Source of the DNA: Desulfobacteraceae bacterium
GTDB taxonomy: Bacteria; Desulfobacterota; DSM-4660; Desulfatiglandales; HGW-15
Direction: 5' to 3'
Assembly: GCA_003819975.1 (NCBI GenBank)
Contig: RPPU01000079.1
Coordinates: 1-11,804 of the forward strand
Length of the DNA: 11,804 nucleotides
In this document: piece after piece, positions 1 to 6,252 of the stretch
Position numbering within the stretch: the stretch's first letter is position 1
Layout: the number at the start of each line of letters is the position of its first letter
Position numbers and translations under genes: made by a program
Notes under the pieces: model-generated
The model's database searches: none
The model's input: only the letters and a program-made list of their open reading frames with translations
What the model was told of the DNA's origin: nothing

Positions 1-255
1 CTGACCAACCCCTATCTGATTGAGGCCGATTATCTGTCCGGTTTGGGACCCGAGGAAAAAACAATGGTTTTTGGCGCCGATGCCGAACCCCCGGCGATTT
101 TTGTGTTGGTTACGATCCCGCCGGGCCAAATTAAGCAGATGACCGTTAACTTGCAGGGGCCCTTGGTCATTCAGACTCGGTCCCGGACCGGCCGACAACT
201 GGTATTGGCCAACTCCGGCTACAGCCATTGCCACCCCTTGCAAGTAAAAAAATGA
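1..255 (+). CDS. fliW: Flagellar assembly factor FliW (3' part, start outside window)
   Basis: The frame is open from base 1 and ends at TGA 253-255, giving 84 C-terminal residues. FliW proteins are usually about 150 residues, so roughly the last half is visible. Recognisable FliW features are the FVLVTIPP strand, the MTVNLQGPLVI segment and the C-terminal GYSHCHPL (family consensus near 'Y..RHPL'). FliW is a cytoplasmic protein that binds flagellin and the RNA-binding regulator CsrA, coupling flagellin translation to filament assembly; this is family knowledge. No csrA gene follows it here, so any csrA partner must lie upstream or elsewhere. A sigma-54-like promoter starts one base after the stop codon, so the next genes may be transcribed separately from fliW. 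Confidence 0.85.
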   Translation: MTNPYLIEADYLSGLGPEEKTMVFGADAEPPAIFVLVTIPPGQIKQMTVNLQGPLVIQTRSRTGRQLVLANSGYSHCHPLQVKK

Positions 256-271
256 TGGCAGGTTTTTTGCA
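256..271 (+). promoter_or_regulatory. Candidate sigma-54 (RpoN) promoter for pilZ-motA-motB
   Basis: The sequence TGGCAGG-TTTT-TTGCA matches the -24/-12 consensus TGGCACG-N4-TTGCW at all but one position. It has the obligatory GG (257-258) and GC (269-270) separated by exactly 10 bp. It lies in the short gap directly after fliW. The predicted start of transcription is about 282, about 30 bases before the preferred ATG of the PilZ gene. RpoN control of flagellar genes is common. No enhancer-binding site was identified. Confidence 0.6.
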
Positions 272-312
272 TCTTTATGCATACAGCTCCGGGATTTTTA
301 AAAAGGACGCGC

Positions 313-876
313 ATGGGCGAAAAAATGGAAAACCGCGATTACTACAGAATACAGGATGTCTTACCGATCCTGGTGCATAAAATCGATAAGGAAATCAAGA
401 ACATCAAGTCTCGGGTCATTGCCGGGTTTATGGTCGCCCCGACCGAAATATTGCCGGAAGAAGGTGAAAATGCGGTCGATCCGAAAGTTTGGGCGCTCCT
501 GATGGAAATGAACGCCAAATTGAATTTGATCCTTGAAAAACTGAATGTGCAAAATGAGGGCTTGGGCCTGGCTGAAACCAAACCGGTCAATTTAAGCCAG
601 GGCGGCATACGGTTTAACACGAACGAAAAATATGAACCGGGCGATCTGCTGGAGATCAAGCTGTTGTTGCGTCACTGCCCCTTTTCAGCCGTTGCCTTGT
701 ACGGTACGGTCGTGCGGGTGCAGACCCTGTCGCCGCAGGAATCGGAAGTGGGAATCACTTTTCTTGAAATGGAAGAAGAAGTTCATGAAGTCCTGTGGCA
801 TTATATCCTGGACCGACAACGCGGAATGGTGCGGCGCCGGCGGGAACGTCAATTGGACCCCGCAGCCGAAGCTTGA
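313..876 (+). CDS. PilZ-domain protein, likely c-di-GMP receptor linked to the flagellar stator
   Basis: The product is 187 residues from the ATG at 313, chosen because AAAAGGA (301-307) lies 5 bases upstream. An earlier in-frame ATG at 277 has no good ribosome-binding site and would precede the predicted sigma-54 transcription start. Both c-di-GMP-binding motifs of PilZ domains are present: RxxxR (R8-DYY-R12) and NxSxxG (N93-L-S95-QG-G98). The beta-barrel continues through PGDLLEIKLLL and VGITFLEM to a C-terminal helix. Unusually, the motifs are about 80 residues apart, with a charged, probably helical insert (about 20-80). This recalls tetrameric PilZ variants that carry extra helices, but that comparison is from memory. 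The tail is Arg-rich (MVRRRRERQ). Placement 59 bp before motA suggests it modulates motor output in response to c-di-GMP, as YcgR-type proteins do; that role is inferred. Confidence 0.85.
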   Translation: MGEKMENRDYYRIQDVLPILVHKIDKEIKNIKSRVIAGFMVAPTEILPEEGENAVDPKVWALLMEMNAKLNLILEKLNVQNEGLGLAETKPVNLSQGGIRFNTNEKYEPGDLLEIKLLLRHCPFSAVALYGTVVRVQTLSPQESEVGITFLEMEEEVHEVLWHYILDRQRGMVRRRRERQLDPAAEA

Positions 877-935
877 GGGTGAAAAGGGGTCGGGTTTTTC
901 AATTTTTTTTGGGATGGATGCGGAGTGTTTTTTAG

Positions 936-1793
936 ATGAATGTTTTTATCGGTATGGGTCTTGTTTTTGGCTGTGTGATCCTGGGCTACCTGATGGAGCA
1001 CGGTAATATGAGCGTTCTGTATCAGCCGGCCGAGCTCGTGATTATCGGCGGAGCAGCCGTGGGCGCTTTGGTGATTTCCTTGCCGGGTAAGCTGCTCACC
1101 TTGGTTTTGAGGGACATCAAGAAAATTTTTATCCACAAAAGTCAGACCAAAAACGACTTTATCAACCTGTTGGTGTTGCTGTACGATTTATGCTCCAAAG
1201 TCAGGAGAGAGGGCATCCTTTCCCTGGAAAACGATATTGAAGACCCTCAAAAAAGCGAAATTTTCCGCAAGCACAAAGAGGTGATCGAAGACCAGGAGGT
1301 TATGGAATTTTTAAGAGATAATTTCAGGGTCATTGTCATGGGGGTGCAGACCAACGATGTGGCGGAGATTTTGGAGATCGACCTGGAGAGCGCGCGTCGT
1401 GAAGCTCTGATTTCCTCGCAAAGCCTGGCGCGCACGGCCGATGCATTGCCGGGTCTGGGGATTGTCGCCGCGGTTATGGGCGTCGTGCTGACCATGGGAA
1501 AAATCAGCGAGCCTCCGGCCGTGCTGGGCGCCAGCATCGGCGCCGCCCTGGTCGGAACCTTTTTGGGGGTCTTATTGTGTTACGGTTTTGTCGGGCCCAT
1601 GGCCATCAACCTCGAATTCAAGGTCAAGCAGAAAGAAGTCTATTTCAATGTGATCAAGACCGCTTTGCAGCATTTTGAAAACAGTCCCGTCGTGGTGATC
1701 GAAATGGCCCGCCGGGAGATCCCGTCCCTGGAACGGCCCTCTTTTAAAGAATTCGAAGACATTAAATCCAAATGGAAAACCAAAAAAGAGTAG
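936..1793 (+). CDS. motA: Flagellar motor stator protein MotA
   Basis: This 285-residue inner-membrane protein matches MotA in length and topology. TM segments lie at about 3-20 and 32-50, a large cytoplasmic loop follows, and further TM segments lie at about 168-186 and 196-219. Key residues fall almost exactly at E. coli numbering: R90 and E98 in the cytoplasmic loop (rotor contacts) and the conserved prolines P172 and P221 (E. coli P173 and P222). MotA with MotB forms the ion-conducting stator that drives flagellar rotation. GGAG at 922-925, 10 bases before the ATG, is the probable ribosome-binding site. The gene sits between the PilZ gene and motB on one strand with short gaps, so co-transcription is likely. 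It is named MotA rather than PomA by overall sequence style; the coupling ion cannot be settled from sequence alone. Confidence 0.95.
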   Translation: MNVFIGMGLVFGCVILGYLMEHGNMSVLYQPAELVIIGGAAVGALVISLPGKLLTLVLRDIKKIFIHKSQTKNDFINLLVLLYDLCSKVRREGILSLENDIEDPQKSEIFRKHKEVIEDQEVMEFLRDNFRVIVMGVQTNDVAEILEIDLESARREALISSQSLARTADALPGLGIVAAVMGVVLTMGKISEPPAVLGASIGAALVGTFLGVLLCYGFVGPMAINLEFKVKQKEVYFNVIKTALQHFENSPVVVIEMARREIPSLERPSFKEFEDIKSKWKTKKE

Positions 1794-2689
1794 TCAGAAG
1801 GCACAAGAAACATGAAGAACACGGCGGCAGCCACGGCAGCTGGAAGGTCGCCTATGCCGATTTTGTGACCGCCATGATGGCTTTTTTTTTGCTTATGTGG
1901 CTTTTGACCATGAGTTCCAACGAACAGAGGGCCCGGATCGCGAACTATTTCAAGACATTTAGTATCTTTGAAAAGGGCGGGTCGTCGTTCATGGAGTTTT
2001 CAAGCGAGATGGTGACCAAATTCAACATGATCGAGGATGAACTGGGCGGCGCCGACCCCAATCAACCCAAGCGCGGGGAAGAATCGCCGATGAATCCGGT
2101 TACGCCGCGGAATGTCGTAGAAGATTTGACCAAAAAGGAATTACAGGAACGGTTGCAGAACGATATCGGCCAAAAACTGGGCGAAGAAGCCGGAGCCCAG
2201 GTGAAAGTGGAGATGTTTGAAGGGGGGCTCCGGATCCAATTAATGGACACGGAAGGTTCCCCCATGTTTCATGTGGGCAGCTCCACCTTGACATCAAAGG
2301 CCAAAGAGATTTTGAAAGTTATTACCGAGCAGGTCAAAGGTTTTACCGGGAAAACCGCTATTGAAGGTCATACCGATGCCCGGGCTTATCCTTCGGAAGA
2401 ATACACCAACTGGGAGCTTTCCACGGAAAGGGCCCTGGCGGCGCGTAAAGAAATGGGCCGCAACGGTCTCAACATCTCTCGTCTGATTCGGGTGGCGGGT
2501 TTCGCGGACACCGAACCGCTCATCAAAGACGATCCTTATGATTTACGCAACCGGCGGATCAGTATTTTGCTTTTCAGCAGCACATCCAAAAAAGAAGCGA
2601 AAGACCCCATTACCACCTACCTTTTGAATAAACCGGCGCCGGGGGTCAATACCAGCTTGCCGGTGACCAATCCCGAGACTCAGCCGTAA
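1772..2689 (+). CDS. motB: Flagellar motor stator protein MotB
   Basis: The protein has 305 residues, close to the family norm. A basic N-terminus is followed by one TM helix (about 27-47) bearing the universally conserved ion-binding aspartate, D30 (motif YADFVTAMMAFFLLMWLL). A linker with the plug region comes next, then a C-terminal OmpA-like peptidoglycan-binding domain (GHTDA 199-203, NWELSTERA 213-221, RNRR 259-262) and a short disordered tail. MotB anchors the stator to the cell wall and forms the ion channel with MotA. Its ATG lies inside motA, overlapping by 22 bp, and no strong Shine-Dalgarno sequence is visible, so translation is probably coupled to motA. No other in-frame start is available before the TM segment. 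Confidence 0.95.
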   Translation: MENQKRVVRRHKKHEEHGGSHGSWKVAYADFVTAMMAFFLLMWLLTMSSNEQRARIANYFKTFSIFEKGGSSFMEFSSEMVTKFNMIEDELGGADPNQPKRGEESPMNPVTPRNVVEDLTKKELQERLQNDIGQKLGEEAGAQVKVEMFEGGLRIQLMDTEGSPMFHVGSSTLTSKAKEILKVITEQVKGFTGKTAIEGHTDARAYPSEEYTNWELSTERALAARKEMGRNGLNISRLIRVAGFADTEPLIKDDPYDLRNRRISILLFSSTSKKEAKDPITTYLLNKPAPGVNTSLPVTNPETQP

Positions 2690-2695
2690 ATATTT

Positions 2696-2752
2696 TTTCA
2701 CCAAAGACACTTAAGCGCAAAGCTAAAAAAGCTTAGAGTCTTGGTGGTGAAA
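2696..2752. repeat. Imperfect inverted repeat between convergent motB and TPR genes
   Basis: The arm TTTCACC-AAAGAC (2696-2708) is complementary to GTCTT...GGTGAAA (2738-2752), with a small bulge. An inner hairpin AAGCT-aaaaa-AGCTT (2720-2734) fills the loop. It occupies most of the gap between the motB stop and the convergent TPR gene stop. No run of T follows the stem in either direction, so it is not a textbook terminator, although it could still end transcription. The CACCAAAGACACTTAAGCG arm resembles the AAAGACGCCAAG arm of the repeat at 7640-7748. Confidence 0.5.
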
Positions 2753-2768
2753 GATTTGCCGAGTCGCG

Positions 2769-4256
2769 TTAGGGTGCGCTGGTTTCCGTTTTCGGCAGGC
2801 GGGCGCGGATTTCCTTAGCGCGCTGCTCCATTTCTTCGGCTTCTTTGATTTTGTTGTCACCGCGATAATAAATGGCCAGGCTTTCCAAAAATTCAACAAA
2901 TTCGATTTTATCCCGGGAATCGGCCTTTTCCCAGGCAGCCAGAGCTTGTTTGCCGAAAAGGTCGGCTTCGCCGTATTTATATTGAATCACGCAGAGGTGG
3001 AGCATCCTTTCAGCCACCCAGGCTTCGAATTCCCAGTTTTTTTCCGGAAAATGCTTAAAAGAGGCGAGCAGGCCGCGATAAATTTCTTCGGCTTGGGACC
3101 AGCGGGCCCAGCGAACATAGAATTCGGCATAATCCTTTAATTCTTCATAGTAAGCGCCGGTGTCCGGCTTCATCTGCTTTTCCCGAAGGTTATGCAGACG
3201 AATAATAAATTTTTCTGCCTGGTCGAAATTTTTTTTGTTATCGTAGAATTGAAAAAGACGTTCGATAGACCATTCCAGTTCCGGGCTGTCTTTGCCTAAA
3301 ACTTTTTCTTTATTGGCCAGTTCCCGCAAATAATACATTTCGGCTTGGTCGGGTTTTCCCCAGGCATTGTAAAAGTTGCCCCTTTTGATCAAAAAATTGC
3401 CGAGGGTGACGTTTTCCGGACCGCGGATTTTCTCCCAAAGCGCCAGAGCGCGGGTGAAATACGGTTCGGCATAGGTGTATTCTTTGGCCTCATGATAATA
3501 ACCGGCCACTCGTTCGAGATAGGCGGCGACCTTGGGATCTTCCGGACCATAATGTTTTTCATAGATGACCAGAGCCTGTTTGTAAAGGGACTCGGCTTCG
3601 GCGATACGACCCTGGACCCGGTACTGGGAGGCCAGGGCAGCCGTATCTTCGGCCACCTCCGGGTGTTCGGGGCCCAGGATTTTCTTCTTGATGGCCAGCG
3701 ACCGCAGATAATAAGACTCGGCGGTTATAAAGTCTTTACGGCTCCAGTTGTGCGAAATGGCCGTGTAGAGCAAAACCTCGGCCAGTTCCAAATGATCTTT
3801 TTCCGGAAGTTTTTCGAGGACTTCTATTGCTTGGCGGTAATAGACCAGGCTTTGATCCTCTTGGCCTTTGAAAGCGGAAAGGGTTCCGAGCCCTTTCAGG
3901 GTTTTGGCGTAATTCAGGGTCTTTTTTTTGTTTGTTTTTTCATAAAGGGCCAGCGCTTCTCTGTAGAAAGGTTCGGCTTGAGCATAGTCCGCGGAAAAGC
4001 TGTAAGCTTCGCCCAGCTGGAGAAGCGATTGGGCCGTGCGGAGGTCGTGGGCTTTGAAATTTTGTTTGGCCCATTCCAAGGCCTGCTTGGCGAGTTCAAG
4101 GGCTTCAATGGACTTGGCGTAATCGGTGCGGGCCTGGATCAGGGTCGTCTGATATTGGGCGCTTAATTGATTCCATTTCTTATCGGCGGTATTGGCGCAC
4201 ATGGGCAGAAAGAAGAGCAGGACCAGAGCCGAGCCGTAGCGACAGGGATGTTTCAT
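2769..4256 (-). CDS. Exported kinesin-light-chain-like TPR repeat protein
   Basis: The product is 495 residues. The N-terminus (about 1-24) is a Sec-type signal peptide: basic start, hydrophobic ALVLLFFL core, then CANTA. The LPMC at 17-20 is a poor lipobox, so a soluble periplasmic fate is more likely than a lipoprotein. A charged helical stretch (about 28-70) precedes about ten tetratricopeptide repeats. The alanine of the signature 'AE..Y..AL' recurs at 179, 221, 263, 305, 347, 389, 431 and 473, an exact 42-residue period, with earlier units near 94 and 136. Linkers such as LGPEHPEVAE and YGPEDPKVAA are typical of kinesin-light-chain-type TPRs. These repeats form a superhelix that binds proteins or peptides; the partner is unknown. 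The start is supported by AAAGGAG eight bases upstream (4265-4271). It is last in a minus-strand series and converges on motB. Confidence 0.85.
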   Translation of the reverse strand: MKHPCRYGSALVLLFFLPMCANTADKKWNQLSAQYQTTLIQARTDYAKSIEALELAKQALEWAKQNFKAHDLRTAQSLLQLGEAYSFSADYAQAEPFYREALALYEKTNKKKTLNYAKTLKGLGTLSAFKGQEDQSLVYYRQAIEVLEKLPEKDHLELAEVLLYTAISHNWSRKDFITAESYYLRSLAIKKKILGPEHPEVAEDTAALASQYRVQGRIAEAESLYKQALVIYEKHYGPEDPKVAAYLERVAGYYHEAKEYTYAEPYFTRALALWEKIRGPENVTLGNFLIKRGNFYNAWGKPDQAEMYYLRELANKEKVLGKDSPELEWSIERLFQFYDNKKNFDQAEKFIIRLHNLREKQMKPDTGAYYEELKDYAEFYVRWARWSQAEEIYRGLLASFKHFPEKNWEFEAWVAERMLHLCVIQYKYGEADLFGKQALAAWEKADSRDKIEFVEFLESLAIYYRGDNKIKEAEEMEQRAKEIRARLPKTETSAP

Positions 4257-4343
4257 AAGGGGGACTCCTTTAAAAGGAATATGCTTTAATCTGGACGAGT
4301 CTTAATTAAAATAACGTCTTTTTACATTTTTTGAAACCGTTCA

Positions 4344-4425
4344 TTCAATCATCTGGGTGGTAGGGGCGACCGGCTCTGTAGAGACTATTTTTACGTCTCT
4401 ACATCGGTCGCCCCTACTGATTGAA
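4344..4425. repeat. REP-like palindromic element with GTAG/CTAC ends
   Basis: A long inverted repeat fills the 196-bp gap between the TPR gene start and the next minus-strand gene. The main arms are GTAGGGGCGACCGG (4360-4373) and CGGTCGCCCCTAC (4405-4417). Inside them is a second complementary pair, TGTAGAGAC / GTCTCTACA. Outside is a perfect 8-bp pair, TTCAATCA (4344-4351) and TGATTGAA (4418-4425). The terminal GTAG tetranucleotide is characteristic of REP elements recognised by RAYT (TnpA-REP) proteins; that membership is inferred. No T-tract follows, so it is not an obvious terminator. Confidence 0.75.
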
Positions 4426-4452
4426 GGCAAGATCATGGGATGATTGCAGAAA

Positions 4453-4902
4453 CTACGGCTGCACCCATTCATAAGTATGATTGCAGCAATCGTCTCCGCT
4501 CATCAAGGTCTTGGTCCGGCTGAACCGGATATGAGGGTTCAAGCCGCTGCAAAAGCCGTAATCATAGGCGCAATAGAAGGCCAAACCGATATCGGCGGCA
4601 TTCAGGCGGCGCATCTCGTCCGCAATAAAGCATTTTGTTACCTTGATTTGCAACCGTTGCGGCGTTCTTTGCTCTACCTGAAAGTTGAACTCTGCTCCCA
4701 TCTGGTCCCAGAGCAGTTCCATGACCGCGTTGAGATCCCGTTTTGGCAGGTCGGCTTTAATCATTTTTTCTTTGATTTGGTCCGAGGTATGCTGGGCTAC
4801 GACGTCTATAATTCTTTGGCCGAAAAGGTCCGTCAATTTCCTGAAGAGCAGGGCTCTTTCCGTCATTTGAGCTTTAAATTGCTCCGTTTCCCGGTTGTCC
4901 AT
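4453..4902 (-). CDS. Small L-2-amino-thiazoline-4-carboxylate hydrolase-family protein
   Basis: The protein has 149 residues. The start is supported by GAAAGG (4911-4916) eight bases upstream. The first 60 residues are probably helical. The C-terminal third resembles the ATC-hydrolase family: a cysteine-containing stretch YCAYDYGFCSG (110-120), then RFSRTKTLMSGDDCC and NHTYEW, including C139, C140 and H142. The founding enzyme opens the thiazoline ring of L-2-amino-thiazoline-4-carboxylate on the way to L-cysteine, but most bacterial members, including short ones like this, are uncharacterised. No signal peptide or TM segment is seen, so it is probably cytoplasmic. It follows the protease gene on the same strand with an 86-bp gap containing a palindrome. 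Family assignment is from motif memory and is moderately sure; the substrate is unknown. Confidence 0.62.
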   Translation of the reverse strand: MDNRETEQFKAQMTERALLFRKLTDLFGQRIIDVVAQHTSDQIKEKMIKADLPKRDLNAVMELLWDQMGAEFNFQVEQRTPQRLQIKVTKCFIADEMRRLNAADIGLAFYCAYDYGFCSGLNPHIRFSRTKTLMSGDDCCNHTYEWVQP

Positions 4903-4965
4903 TGAAATAACCTTTCAAAAAACGATTGGGGGCCTTCTCAATCCGAACAAGATATCCTTCGTTGC

Positions 4966-4991
4966 TAGGGGTTCAAGATTTTGAACCCCTA
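4966..4991. repeat. Perfect REP-like palindrome overlapping the protease stop codon
   Basis: TAGGGGTTCAA (4966-4976) and TTGAACCCCTA (4981-4991) are perfectly complementary 11-base arms around the 4-base loop GATT. The last three bases (4989-4991), read on the minus strand, are the TAG stop codon of the protease gene. The GGGG/CCCC-TA ends match the larger palindrome at 4360-4417. It sits between two same-strand genes, where it could stabilise or attenuate the mRNA. On the minus strand the stem is not followed by a T-run. Confidence 0.8.
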
Positions 4992-6230
4992 CTTCTCGAT
5001 TTGGATATAAGGGCTGAATTCCTCCAGCACGGCGCTGATCGGCGTTGCAAAGCCGATGCCTTGGGCATAGCGCGCCACCAGGGTATTGATTCCAATCACT
5101 TCGCCGGCTTCGTTCAGCAAAGGGCCTCCGCTGTTGCCGGGGTTGATGGCCGCATCGGTTTGGATGTAAACAACGTCTTCGATCTTTCGCATGCCGGAGA
5201 CGACTCCGGAGGTCACCGTATATTTCAGGCCCATGGGGCTTCCGATCGTGTAGACTCGTTTGCCTTGCTCCAGCTTTTTGGGATCGCCGGGTTTCAGACA
5301 GGGGCAACCGGAATCGCTGATTTTGAGTAAAGCCAGATCGTATTTTTGGCTTTTGACGATTATGGAGGCGAAGTATTCGGTGCCGTCGATTAAGGAGACT
5401 TTGATATCGTATAATCCCCGATCGATTTTGTCGACAATAGCGGAATTTTTTTCATACCGCTCTTTCATCTCCTTCAGCTCTTGTTCCCGCGAGTCAATCT
5501 GTTGACAAAAATATTGATTCCTGTTGGCGAAGCTCGCATCCCGACAATATTTTTTTTGTTCCTCTATTACTCCTTCATTGTGTTTGATGACCCGCTCGGC
5601 TTCTTCGAGATTTTTTTTAAATTCTTTAAGTTCTTTGTCGTCTATTTGAATCACATGACGGTTGGTGATCACATAGCAGGTCTTATCGATAAAAAACCCG
5701 GAACCGACGCCCCAGCCGGTATCGATAAAAACAGTGGCCAGGCCGGCTTTTTCGACTATATTTTCAGGGTGGGCATAGGCGGCCAGCTTTTTTTCAATGC
5801 CGCTCAAGGAAGGCGGGGCGGGCGGGGATGCGCTTTGCGGCTCGGAAATGCCGGTCGGCGCGCCAAGCGGCGGAACAGGATCAACCGGCGCCGAACCGGA
5901 ATCGGTTGCCGCCAAAGGGGTGTCTGATATTTCCGGGGAATCGGATCTCGTTTCCATTAGGGGCGGCTCGTTTTTTTGCGGGAACAGCGTGTTTTTAAAG
6001 AGCAACAAAAAGATTCCGGCCACAAGGACAAACGTCGTCAATCCGATCAGCACCGGCACATAGAGCGGCCGGTTTTTAGAGCCTGAGGTTTCCGGGTTGT
6101 AGTCCGGCGGAGCAGTCCGGACTGAGCTTTGTTTTTTTTGCTGCAATTGCAGATATTTCGCGAAAATGACGCCGCAGGCTTGACACTCCACATTGTTTTT
6201 TTGGTCCAATCCGCATTTCGGGCATTTCAT
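4989..6230 (-). CDS. Membrane-anchored trypsin-like (S1C) protease with N-terminal zinc ribbon and coiled-coil insertion
   Basis: The product is 413 residues from the ATG at 6230, preceded by AGGA at 6 bases; a longer frame to 6284 lacks such a site and would precede the zinc ribbon. In order: zinc ribbon with C3, C6, C16 and C19 (CPKC...CQAC); TM helix about 56-78; Pro/Ser-rich linker about 84-140; chymotrypsin-fold protease domain about 155-405. The catalytic triad is visible: H192 (TNRHV), D298 (YDLALL) and S367 (NPGNSGGP). This is the HtrA/DegP-like subgroup, but no PDZ domain follows. Between H192 and the IKVSLIDG strand lies an extra charged helical segment (about 199-265) with C229 and C242. 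The topology puts the ribbon in the cytoplasm and the protease in the periplasm. It lies 22 bp after the solute-binding-protein gene, so they are probably one operon. Confidence 0.87.
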   Translation of the reverse strand: MKCPKCGLDQKNNVECQACGVIFAKYLQLQQKKQSSVRTAPPDYNPETSGSKNRPLYVPVLIGLTTFVLVAGIFLLLFKNTLFPQKNEPPLMETRSDSPEISDTPLAATDSGSAPVDPVPPLGAPTGISEPQSASPPAPPSLSGIEKKLAAYAHPENIVEKAGLATVFIDTGWGVGSGFFIDKTCYVITNRHVIQIDDKELKEFKKNLEEAERVIKHNEGVIEEQKKYCRDASFANRNQYFCQQIDSREQELKEMKERYEKNSAIVDKIDRGLYDIKVSLIDGTEYFASIIVKSQKYDLALLKISDSGCPCLKPGDPKKLEQGKRVYTIGSPMGLKYTVTSGVVSGMRKIEDVVYIQTDAAINPGNSGGPLLNEAGEVIGINTLVARYAQGIGFATPISAVLEEFSPYIQIEK

Positions 6231-6252
6231 GTTGGATCCTATCCGGATTATT

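Noticed and set aside
2690..2768. Rho-independent terminator between motB and the TPR gene
   Set aside because: The stem is imperfect and no T-run follows it in either direction, so it is reported only as an inverted repeat.
3345..4166. 273-codon open frame on the plus strand opposite the TPR gene
   Set aside because: Its translation is Phe/Gly-rich and low in recognisable domains, and it is entirely antisense to a protein with clear 42-residue repeats; it is a shadow frame.
4266..4278. Small palindrome TCCTTTAAAAGGA over the TPR gene ribosome-binding site
   Set aside because: The stem would be only three to four pairs after allowing a loop, which is too weak to call regulatory.
4444..4905. 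153-codon plus-strand frame opposite the ATC-hydrolase-like gene
   Set aside because: It covers nearly the same bases as the minus-strand gene, which has a ribosome-binding site and family motifs; the plus frame has neither.
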